Shown here: positions 1 through 5,543 of the stretch, in pieces
Numbering within the stretch: the stretch's first letter is position 1
Layout of the letters: each line of letters begins with the position of its first letter
Assembly (NCBI GenBank): GCA_003223995.1
Contig: QHYA01000049.1
Coordinates: 1-6,019, forward strand
Length of the DNA stretch: 6,019 nucleotides
Direction of reading: 5' to 3'
Origin: Acidobacteriota bacterium
GTDB lineage: Bacteria > Acidobacteriota > Polarisedimenticolia > QHYA01
Position numbers and translations under genes: made by a program
Notes under the pieces: model-generated
Told to the model about the DNA's origin: nothing
The model's database searches: none
The model's input: the letters and a program-made list of their open reading frames with translations, nothing else

Positions 1-173
1 GCCTGCCGCTTCGCGATCTGTCCGACCAGCCGCTCTCCCTTCGCGGTGAAGCCGACGATGGACGGGGTCGTGCGGTTGCCGTCCTTGCCCGGTATGACCC
101 GGGGCTGCCCTCCCTCGAGAACCGCGACACAAGAGTTCGTCGTGCCCAGATCGATGCCGATCACTCGTCCCAT
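1..173 (-). CDS. dnaK: Chaperone DnaK (Hsp70), N-terminal fragment
   Basis: DnaK is the cytoplasmic Hsp70 ATPase that binds unfolded polypeptides in cycles driven by DnaJ and GrpE. Only the first 57 codons are present; the gene runs off the left edge. The start ATG at 173-171 begins MGRVIGIDLGTTNSCVAV, which carries the phosphate-binding loop 1 of the actin-like ATPase fold (IDLGTTNS, residues 7-14). It is followed by the family-typical NRTTPSIVGF (33-42) and ERLVGQIAKRQ (47-57). The start is fixed by this conserved N-terminus and by an AGAGGGG ribosome binding site at 185-179, 5 nt upstream. The ATG lies inside the last codons of grpE, a 13-nt overlap, so translation of the two is probably coupled. 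Family assignment is essentially certain. Whether dnaJ follows cannot be seen. Confidence 0.97.
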   Translation of the reverse strand, partial: MGRVIGIDLGTTNSCVAVLEGGQPRVIPGKDGNRTTPSIVGFTAKGERLVGQIAKRQ

Positions 174-922
174 GAAGACCCCTCTGGCGCCCGATCCCCG
201 GAATCCGGAGAAGCGCCGACATTCGAGACCACTCTCACGAGCGCCGGCCTCAGAAGGCGGCCGCCGCAGACGTATCCTTTCTGGAGCTGCTCGATGATTC
301 GCAGGTCCTCGAAGTCGTCCCTCTCCACGACGGCGATCGCCTCGTGCAGCCGCGGGTCGAAGGGCTCGCCCAGAGCGTCCACCTGTTCGATCCCGTGAGC
401 TCTCAGGAGCTCCATCAACTGTCGGAGGATCAGCGCGATCCCCTCGTGCACAGGGCGCGGCGTTCCTTCCGGGAGGCTCGAGAGTGCCCGCTCGAGGTTG
501 TCCACGATCGGCAGGATCTCCTGCAGAACCGCCCGCGTGCCGGCGGCACGCTCCTCCTCCGCTTCGCGGTCCCGCCGCTTCCGGTAGTTGTCGAACTCCG
601 CCTGAAGGCGCAGGTGGCGCTCGAGCAGACCGCTGTGGTCCGCCTGTAGCGCACGGAGGGCCTGTTCGGACTTCTCGCGGGCCGTCTCCTCCTTCTCCTC
701 TTCCTCTCCCGCTGCCTTCCTTCCATCAGCGATCCCGCCGTCGATGGGGCATCCGGCCTCATCGACAGCCTCGATACTGATGATCTCGACATCCTCTCCG
801 GTCTCTTCCGGATCGATCTCCGTGCGCGCCGGAGCGGGCTCCCCGACGAGCGGCCGGTCCGCCCGGCTCCGTCGTCCTGGGGAAACCGAGCCGTCCCGCG
901 ACGAATGGTCCTTCTCGCTCAC
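161..922 (-). CDS. grpE: Nucleotide exchange factor GrpE
   Basis: GrpE is the cytoplasmic dimeric exchange factor that releases ADP from DnaK. The predicted protein is 253 aa, somewhat longer than the usual 180-210 because of a low-complexity acidic N-terminus (about residues 1-82, with an EEEEKEET run at 73-80). A long helical coiled-coil region follows (about 84-135, containing FDNYRKR at 110-116). Next come the helix LPIVDNLERAL (137-147), then EPFDPRLHEAI (186-196), and the beta-wing ending in LQKGYVCGGRLLRPALVRV (213-231). These are GrpE hallmarks. The cysteine in GYVCGG (Cys219) is not the residue usually seen there. The start codon is GTG at 922-920, overlapping the hrcA stop in a GTGA tetranucleotide, with AGGA at 935-932 located 9 nt upstream. 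The first ATG-like alternatives would lose conserved sequence or lack an RBS. The stop TGA lies inside dnaK. Family assignment is very secure; the extreme N-terminus is less so. Confidence 0.96.
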   Translation of the reverse strand: MSEKDHSSRDGSVSPGRRSRADRPLVGEPAPARTEIDPEETGEDVEIISIEAVDEAGCPIDGGIADGRKAAGEEEEKEETAREKSEQALRALQADHSGLLERHLRLQAEFDNYRKRRDREAEEERAAGTRAVLQEILPIVDNLERALSSLPEGTPRPVHEGIALILRQLMELLRAHGIEQVDALGEPFDPRLHEAIAVVERDDFEDLRIIEQLQKGYVCGGRLLRPALVRVVSNVGASPDSGDRAPEGSSWDE

Positions 923-1971
923 GGCGCGCTGTCCTGCTGTCCGATGATCAATCCCAGGGCTCGCGAGAGTGTTTCCAGCAGCGGGATCGCCTTCGCATAC
1001 TGCATGCGAGTGGGGCCGATGATAGCGACTGTCCCCAGCACTCTCCCCGGCACGCCATAGGGAGCGGCAAGCACGGCGCAGTGCCGCAGCCGGGGATCCT
1101 CGTTCTCGGAGCCGATCCGCACCATGACCCCTTCCTGCTCGAGACAGCGGCTCAGGATCTCCACCAGCCGGCCTTTCTCCTCGAATGCCTGGAAGAGCTC
1201 GCGCATCTGCAGGGTGGAGGCGAAATCGGGCTGCCCCAGAATGTTCGAAGCTCCGTCGAGGAAGACCCCGGAGGGCTCCGCCACCGGCAAGCCCTCGAGG
1301 ACCTTCTCGCCGATCGACAGGGCCTGCGCCAGGAGCTGGTCGTAGCGCGTCTTGTCCTCCGCCATCAGACCGATCAGGCGGGCCCGCGCTTCGGGCAAAG
1401 TGAGCCCCGAGAACTCATCCGCAAGAAGCCCTGCCATGCGGTCCAGCTCCGCCTGGGCGATCTCCTCTCTCGCTTCGATGAGCCGGTGCGTCACAACACC
1501 TGCCGGGTCCACGATGACAGCGAGCAGGCGGCGGCCCTCGAGTCTGACGAAGTCGATCTTCTCGAACACCACGCGGGAGATGTCGGGAGCGAGGACCACG
1601 CCGACGTTGCCGGAAAACGCCGACAGCAGCCGTGAAGCCTCTTCCATCACGGAGGGAATTGCTCCGTGCGTCCCGGCCAGCGCGCGGTTGATCCCTTCCT
1701 CGGCGTTCGGCGGCAGTCTCCGCTTCGGAGAGCTGAGAAGGGAATCCACGTGCAGGCGGTACGCCCCATCCGTGGGGACGCGTCCGGCGGAAGCGTGTGG
1801 CTGCGAGAGCAGACCCATCTCCTCGAGCTCCGCCATGACGCTGCGGATCGTCGCCGAGGAGAGGTGCTCGCTGGAGACCCGGGCGAGGCTGTGCGAGCCG
1901 ACCGGAAGCCCCTCCTCCAGATGGCACTGGATCACAGCCTGGAGGATCTCCCACCCTCGCCGCGACAGCAT
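919..1971 (-). CDS. hrcA: Heat-inducible transcriptional repressor HrcA
   Basis: HrcA is a cytoplasmic DNA-binding repressor of class I heat-shock genes. It binds the CIRCE operator and depends on GroEL for activity. The 350-aa product matches the usual length (about 340-350). A winged helix-turn-helix fills residues 1-75, with PVGSHSLAR (23-31), the recognition region SSATIRSVMAELEEMGLL (38-55) and SAGRVPTDGAYRLHVD (61-76). The GAF-like central domain follows, and the C-terminal hallmark is GTVAIIGPTRMQYAKAIPLL (313-332). I chose the ATG at 1971-1969 because MLSRRGWEIL aligns with the typical HrcA N-terminus (MLTNRQ-like). A weak AGAGG lies just upstream (1980-1976). An in-frame ATG at 2031 has no RBS and would sit at the predicted transcription start. 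The stop TGA overlaps the grpE GTG by 4 nt. The gene is first in the hrcA-grpE-dnaK operon and is probably autoregulated from the promoter at 2039-2067. Confidence 0.96.
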   Translation of the reverse strand: MLSRRGWEILQAVIQCHLEEGLPVGSHSLARVSSEHLSSATIRSVMAELEEMGLLSQPHASAGRVPTDGAYRLHVDSLLSSPKRRLPPNAEEGINRALAGTHGAIPSVMEEASRLLSAFSGNVGVVLAPDISRVVFEKIDFVRLEGRRLLAVIVDPAGVVTHRLIEAREEIAQAELDRMAGLLADEFSGLTLPEARARLIGLMAEDKTRYDQLLAQALSIGEKVLEGLPVAEPSGVFLDGASNILGQPDFASTLQMRELFQAFEEKGRLVEILSRCLEQEGVMVRIGSENEDPRLRHCAVLAAPYGVPGRVLGTVAIIGPTRMQYAKAIPLLETLSRALGLIIGQQDSAP

Positions 1972-2038
1972 CTCGCCTCTGGGACCCAGCGGGATCGGCG
2001 GATGGTCTCTTGATCCGCGTAAGCTCCGCATACGGGAA

Positions 2039-2067
2039 TACTTAACACCCGTACCGGAGAGCGTCAA
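2039..2067 (-). promoter_or_regulatory. Putative sigma70-type promoter of hrcA-grpE-dnaK
   Basis: Read on the minus strand, TTGACG (2067-2062, five of six matches to the -35 consensus) is followed by a 17-nt spacer and TAAGTA (2044-2039). An upstream TGT completes an extended -10 element (TGN at 2047-2045). The -10 itself is weak. The -35 box contains the prfB stop codon. Transcription would start near 2030-2033 and give a leader of about 60 nt before the hrcA ATG at 1971. The position, spacing and overlap with a CIRCE-like palindrome support it; no experimental evidence is available. Confidence 0.55.
2042..2067 (-). promoter_or_regulatory. Degenerate CIRCE-like operator (probable HrcA site)
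   Basis: On the minus strand TTGACGCTC (2067-2059), 8 nt of spacer, and GGGTGTTAA (2050-2042) form an imperfect inverted repeat with 6 of 9 positions complementary. The known CIRCE consensus is TTAGCACTC-N9-GAGTGCTAA. The left arm matches 6 of 9 bases and the right arm 7 of 9, but the spacer is 8 rather than 9 nt. It lies directly upstream of hrcA and spans from the -35 box into the -10 box, the expected place for an autorepressing operator. The degeneracy and short spacer keep confidence moderate; part of the match could come from the promoter hexamers themselves. Confidence 0.42.
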
Positions 2068-3168
2068 GTTGAATGGGTACGGGACAGCAGCGTGGCCCTG
2101 ATCAGCCGGTCGATGTCGCCGTCGAGCACCCGGTCCACATCGCCGATCTCCAGGCCCGTGCGGTGGTCCTTGATCAGGCGATAGGGCTGGAGGACGTAGG
2201 AGCGGATCTGGCTGCCGAAGGAGCTCTCCCCCTTGGCCCCCTCCTCGACGCGCCGTTTCTCCTCTCTCAGCGACAGCTCCCGCTCGTAGAGGCGCGCGCG
2301 AAGGATCCTCATCGCCACATCCTTGTTGCGGTGCTGCGAGCGCTCGTTCTGACACTGGACGACGATGCCGGTGGGGATGTGGGTGATGCGCACCGCCGAG
2401 TCGGTCACGTTGACGTGCTGCCCTCCCGCCCCGCTCGAGCGGTAGGTGTCGATCCGCAGATCCCTGTCGTTGATGTCGATCTTGATCGAGTCGTCCACCT
2501 CGGGGATGACGTCCACGGAGGCGAAGGAAGTGTGGCGGCGGGCGGCCGCGTCGTAGGGCGAGATCCGGACGAGACGGTGGACGCCCTTCTCTCCTCTCAG
2601 GTAGCCATAGGCCCACGGCCCGTTCACCGTGAACGTCGCGGACTTGATCCCCGCCTCTTCTCCTGGAAGAAGGTCGACGAGCTCCACCTGGAACTGGCGC
2701 CGCTCCGCCCAGCGCTGGTACATCCTCAGGAGCATCTCGGCCCAGTCCTGGGATTCCGTCCCCCCCGCGCCAGGGTGGATGGCGACAATGGCGTTGTTGT
2801 TGTCGTATTCCCCGTCGAGCAGCACGAGCGTCTCGGATTGCTCCAGCTCCCGCTCGACACCTGAGACCGCGTTGCGCAGGTCGGCCTCGACCTCCTCCCC
2901 TTCTGCGGCCAGCTCGAGCAGGGCGTCGGCATCGGAGATCGCCGCCATGAGCCGTTCACACCGTTCGAGGTCTCCGGCCAGCGCCCTGCGGCGCTGCGAC
3001 AGCGATTGAGCCGCCGCGGGATCGTTCCAGAGCCCCGGGCGGGAGAGATCCTGCTCGATCCGCTCGAGCTCGGCCCTCTTCCTTTCGGGGTCAAAGATAC
3101 CTCCGGATCTCTTCGGCGCGGCTCTTCAGGACAGCGAGCCGGTTCGACAACTCCTCGCGTGCGAGCAT
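2064..3168 (-). CDS. prfB: Peptide chain release factor 2 (RF2), expressed by +1 programmed frameshift
   Basis: RF2 recognises UGA and UAA stop codons on the ribosome and triggers peptidyl-tRNA hydrolysis. Translation starts at ATG 3168-3166, with AGAGGGG at 3185-3179 located 10 nt upstream. It reads 25 codons (MLAREELSNR...RRYL) to an in-frame TGA at 3093-3091. A +1 slip on CTT resumes at GAC (3092-3090) and continues to TGA at 2066-2064, giving 367 aa (E. coli RF2 has 365). The second frame shows an N-terminal coiled-coil region, GAGGTESQDWAEML (around 121-134), the anticodon-like tripeptide as SPY (203-205, usually SPF), and the catalytic GGQ (248-250) in SSGAGGQHVN. The residue at the position of E. 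coli Thr246 is Ser. Further matches are RITHIPTGIVVQCQNERSQ and GSQIRSYVLQPY near the C-terminus. The stop codon lies inside the hrcA promoter. The gene is intact; the internal stop is regulatory, not a mutation. Confidence 0.96.
3090..3105 (-). promoter_or_regulatory. prfB +1 programmed ribosomal frameshift site
   Basis: The minus strand reads CGG AGG TAT CTT TGA C. The in-frame stop TGA is codon 26, as in E. coli. The preceding CTT lets peptidyl-tRNA-Leu slip +1 onto TTT. The base after TGA is C, the poorest termination context. A Shine-Dalgarno-like GGAGG (3104-3100) sits three bases before CTT, the same spacing as in E. coli, and would stimulate the shift. Established knowledge: when RF2 is scarce UGA is read slowly and frameshifting makes more RF2; when RF2 is abundant a 25-residue peptide is terminated. 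Confidence 0.96.
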
Positions 3169-3225
3169 CGCTTCTCATCCCCTCTCTAACTAAAGGACGC
3201 TTGTCCGCTTCGCCTGAGCGGCCCC

Positions 3226-3263
3226 GGGCGGTGTGTGCCTTCCTCCTGCCGGGTGCACCGCCC
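3226..3263 (-). repeat. 8-bp perfect inverted repeat in the prfB leader
   Basis: GGGCGGTG (3263-3256 on the minus strand) pairs with CACCGCCC (3233-3226) around a 22-nt loop. The loop contains AGGAGGAAGG, a strong Shine-Dalgarno-like sequence with no start codon at the proper distance. No T-run follows, so it is not an intrinsic terminator. It may be a structural element of the leader mRNA or a chance product of high GC. Confidence 0.35.
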
Positions 3264-3300
3264 ACTCCATCCGGCGCTTGGATCGCCTCTTCGTCCGGGC

Positions 3301-3317
3301 AAAGCCAGGCCGCTGGC
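3301..3317 (-). terminator. Weak terminator-like hairpin after lnt
   Basis: On the minus strand GCCAG (3317-3313), loop CGGC, CTGGC (3308-3304), then only TTT (3303-3301) before G. The stem begins 6 nt after the lnt stop codon. The short stem and three-base T-run make it a poor intrinsic terminator, so partial termination or mRNA 3'-end protection is as likely. Confidence 0.25.
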
Positions 3318-3323
3318 GGCGTC

Positions 3324-4841
3324 CTAGCCGCGATGGAGAACGGCGCTATCTCTCCTGTTTACAAGGAGTAACGACGCCAGAAGGACGACAGAGATCATAG
3401 CACATCCTTCCGCCGGGGCGTCGCCCAGAATCAGAAAGAGGGTCCTCTCCTCTTCCGGAGCGACACTGGCCAGGATCAATTCCCTTTCGGCCAGACGGCT
3501 GGCCGCGAGCGGCCTGCCCCGAGAGTCGAAGACCGCCGAGATCCCGGTCTCCGCGGCACGGACCAGCGGCCGGCCCGTCTCGATCGCGCGCATGCGAGCC
3601 AGGGCAAGATGCTGCGCGGGGCCGGCGCTGCGGCCGAACCATCCATCGTTGGTCAGGTTCAGCAGCACCTCCCCTCCGGCGAGGCCGGCGCCGCGGGCCA
3701 GGGAAGGGAAGATCGCTTCGTAGCAGATCAGTGGCGACAGCCGCACCTCGTTCACGATCCACACCGCCGGCTCCCTGCCAGCCTCGAACTCCCCGATCGC
3801 GTTCACGAACCGCCGCACGAAGGGGGTCAGGCGGGACAAGGGCACGTACTCGCCATAAGGCACGAGGCGGATCTTCTTGTAGCCGGAGGAGATCTCCCCC
3901 GTCGGGCGGATCAGGAAAGCGCTATTGGAGTAAGGCCCGCCGGGCTTTCCACCGATGCTCCCGATGACGAGGGACGATCCTGTGCTCTGCGCGAGGTCCA
4001 CGAGCACCCTCCGGTAGGCAGCGTCCATCTCGATGCCGTAGGAATTGGGCGACTCCGGCCAGACGACGAGCTTCGCCCCTCTGTCTGCGGCCTGGCGAGT
4101 GAGGAGAAGATAGCTCTTCAGCGACTCGGCTTCCTGGCTCTCCGTGGGTTCCGGAGGACCATTGCCCTGGATGCAGGCGACAGGAAGCGACGGATGGGAA
4201 GATGGCCGCGCAGACAGTCGATGCCACCCCCATGCGAGGGCCGAGACGGGAAGAATGACGGCCGCACCCAGGGCAATAAGGCCTTGTCTTGTTCGCGGGC
4301 CCGCGCAGATCGCCCCGCACAAGGCCGCTGAGAATCCGGACAGCAGCATGGAGAGGCCATACACTCCGAAGAGCGAGGCCACCTGCGCGACCGGCGTGAT
4401 GCGGTGCTGGCTCGCTCCCAGAAGCCCCCAGGGGAATCCGGTCAGCAGCGTGCCTCGAGCCCATTCCGACCCGGTCCAAAGCAGGGGCGCTGCGGTGAGA
4501 GCCCAGTTTCCAAAGCCTCTCGCGAGCAGAGCGACGGACCAGCCGTAGAGGCCCGTGTAGAGGGAGAGATAACCGACGAGCAGCAGCCAGGGAAGCGGGC
4601 ACAAGACCATGGGCATTCCCGAATACCGCACGATGACGGCGAGGATCCAGCTCAACAGCAAGGCGAAGAAAACGGCTCCGCAGCAGAACCCGAGCACGAA
4701 TCCCCGGCGCGGGCTCGCCCTCGGAAGAGACAGCGTCAGTGGGACAAGCGCGATCCAACCGGCTAGGCCGAGATCCGGGGACGGGAAAGAGACAGCGAGG
4801 AGAACGCCCGATGCGGCCGCCGGCAGGAGCCTTCGCGCCAC
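3324..4841 (-). CDS. lnt: Apolipoprotein N-acyltransferase
   Basis: Lnt is the inner-membrane enzyme that transfers an acyl chain from phospholipid to the N-terminal cysteine of apolipoproteins, the last step of lipoprotein maturation in Gram-negative bacteria. The 505-aa product matches the family (E. coli 512). The N-terminal half is a series of hydrophobic membrane segments (roughly within 8-205). A periplasmic nitrilase-fold domain follows (about 219-465), and a final membrane helix lies at about 479-494. The catalytic triad is visible: Glu263 in VVWPES, Lys323 in GYKKIRLVPYGEYVPL, and Cys373 in PLICYEAIFP. Glu331 and Glu375, which match conserved active-site glutamates, are also present. 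NLTNDGWFG (395-403) is another hallmark. The start is GTG at 4841-4839, the first usual start codon in frame, 26 nt after the SPOR gene. The upstream RBS is poor, so a CTG start further upstream is possible. The stop is TAG. Confidence 0.96.
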   Translation of the reverse strand: MARRLLPAAASGVLLAVSFPSPDLGLAGWIALVPLTLSLPRASPRRGFVLGFCCGAVFFALLLSWILAVIVRYSGMPMVLCPLPWLLLVGYLSLYTGLYGWSVALLARGFGNWALTAAPLLWTGSEWARGTLLTGFPWGLLGASQHRITPVAQVASLFGVYGLSMLLSGFSAALCGAICAGPRTRQGLIALGAAVILPVSALAWGWHRLSARPSSHPSLPVACIQGNGPPEPTESQEAESLKSYLLLTRQAADRGAKLVVWPESPNSYGIEMDAAYRRVLVDLAQSTGSSLVIGSIGGKPGGPYSNSAFLIRPTGEISSGYKKIRLVPYGEYVPLSRLTPFVRRFVNAIGEFEAGREPAVWIVNEVRLSPLICYEAIFPSLARGAGLAGGEVLLNLTNDGWFGRSAGPAQHLALARMRAIETGRPLVRAAETGISAVFDSRGRPLAASRLAERELILASVAPEEERTLFLILGDAPAEGCAMISVVLLASLLLVNRRDSAVLHRG

Positions 4842-4867
4842 CAGCAGGGCTCTGCCCGCCAGCGGCT

Positions 4868-5488
4868 TCAGCGTGCGGGGACGATCCAGGTCCTCAGGCC
4901 CTCGGCGGCGAGACGGCTCGCGGAGGCTTTCGCGTCGTCGGTGGAGCGGTAGCGTCCCACCTTCACCCTTGCCTTGCTCCGGCCGGTGGGGACGATGTAA
5001 GCGTCGTAGCCCCGGGCCGCGAGCCTCCCCCGGAGCCGCTCGGCGGCTTTTCGATCTCCGGCGAAGACCTGGATGGAGAAGCTGTCTCCTCCGCTTCCGG
5101 AAACCGGGACTTGGCGGACGGATTCACCGGCGCGACCCTCCGGCGCGCTGCGCGCGCCGGAGAGCTGGTCCGGCGCGGCGGCCGCTCTCCCGGGACTCTC
5201 CAGCTTCTCCGCCTTCGGTGTGTTCCCCACCCGACGATCCCCGCTTTCGAGCCGGTCGAAGAAAGTCAGCTCCTTCGAGATGTCCTTTTCCTCCTTCACC
5301 CGGGCGATCGGAGGAGCACCGGCCTGGACCGCCTCGGACCGCGCCGAGGGGGAGCGGAAGAACAGCCACGCGACCACGAGGACTCCGAACACCGTGACGG
5401 CCAGCGCGATCTGGATCAGATCCAGCCGGAACTCGATCTCCCGGCCTTCCCCTTGCCGCGGGCGCGTCTCGCGGGACCCGGATCTCAC
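4868..5488 (-). CDS. SPOR domain-containing single-pass membrane protein
   Basis: The 206-aa protein has a short charged cytoplasmic N-terminus (1-22) and one transmembrane helix (about 24-44, IQIALAVTVFGVLVVAWLFF). A periplasmic linker rich in Ala, Pro, Gly and charged residues follows (about 45-133), then a C-terminal SPOR domain (about 136-206: FSIQVFAGDRKAAERL, YDAYIVPTG, RVKVGRYRSTDDAKA, WIVPAR). SPOR domains bind peptidoglycan stripped of stem peptides and usually target proteins to the division septum, as in FtsN and DamX. ELTFFDRLESG (73-83), a juxtamembrane motif resembling a stretch seen in other SPOR proteins, is also present. The start is GTG at 5488-5486, with GGGAG (5498-5494) located 5 nt upstream. 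It lies 26 nt before lnt and probably shares its transcript. Division or envelope maintenance is an inference from the domain; I cannot assign it to a named family such as FtsN. Confidence 0.88.
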   Translation of the reverse strand: MRSGSRETRPRQGEGREIEFRLDLIQIALAVTVFGVLVVAWLFFRSPSARSEAVQAGAPPIARVKEEKDISKELTFFDRLESGDRRVGNTPKAEKLESPGRAAAAPDQLSGARSAPEGRAGESVRQVPVSGSGGDSFSIQVFAGDRKAAERLRGRLAARGYDAYIVPTGRSKARVKVGRYRSTDDAKASASRLAAEGLRTWIVPAR

Positions 5489-5493
5489 CTCCG

Positions 5494-5498
5494 CTCCC
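5494..5498 (-). promoter_or_regulatory. Ribosome binding site of the SPOR gene
   Basis: GGGAG lies 5 nt before the GTG start at 5488. It decides in favour of this non-ATG start, which also keeps a positively charged N-terminus before the transmembrane helix. Confidence 0.6.
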
Positions 5499-5512
5499 GC
5501 TCAGGGGCCATT

Positions 5513-5538
5513 GCCCAGCCGGGCCTCGATCCCGAGGC
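5513..5538 (-). repeat. Two overlapping small GC hairpins between the GGDEF and SPOR genes
   Basis: On the minus strand GCCTCG-GGAT-CGAGGC (5538-5523) is a perfect 6-bp stem with a 4-nt loop, starting 5 nt after the GGDEF stop codon. GCCC-GGCT-GGGC (5524-5513) overlaps its last two bases, so the two full stems exclude one another. There is no T-run, so an intrinsic terminator is unlikely. They could stabilise the 3' end of the upstream message or modulate read-through into the SPOR gene. Confidence 0.4.
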
Positions 5539-5543
5539 TCCCA

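Larger units (their letters stand above)
3169..3323 (-). other. Non-coding stretch between lnt and prfB (probable prfB leader)
   Basis: These 155 nt hold no ORF with a family signature. They contain a 5-bp hairpin just after lnt (3304-3317), an 8-bp inverted repeat (3226-3263), a CCGCT/AGCGG hairpin (3207-3223) and the prfB ribosome binding site (3185-3179). I could not find a convincing -35/-10 pair on the minus strand, so prfB may be read through from lnt or use a promoter I cannot recognise. No tRNA fold or known riboswitch was recognised. Confidence 0.5.

Noticed and set aside
2062..2083. Intrinsic terminator after prfB
   Set aside because: The inverted repeat is real but the right side is not followed by a T-run on the minus strand, so it does not meet the pattern for Rho-independent termination.
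1972..2616. N-terminal extension of HrcA in the same frame, open back to 2616
   Set aside because: The extension would overlap the well-conserved 3' half of prfB in another frame. HrcA homology begins at MLSRRGWEIL (1971), and the alternative ATG at 2031 has no RBS and coincides with the predicted transcription start.
2073..2864. Long plus-strand open frame (263 codons) opposite prfB
   Set aside because: It lies antisense to a clear RF2, its composition is that of a GC-rich shadow frame, it has no recognisable domain or good RBS, and similar plus-strand frames lie opposite the other genes (e.g. 1352-2101, 3609-4331, 4739-5614).
3091..3168. A separate small 25-codon ORF, or a sequencing error / pseudogene in prfB
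   Set aside because: The stop sits in a complete AGG-TAT-CTT-TGA-C recoding context at codon 26, with RF2 sequence conserved on both sides. This is the known autoregulatory frameshift.
2726..3265. Minus-strand open frame of 179 codons covering the prfB leader and 5' part
   Set aside because: It is an Arg/Ser/Pro-rich alternative frame of prfB with no family resemblance; its apparent start lies inside the leader hairpin.
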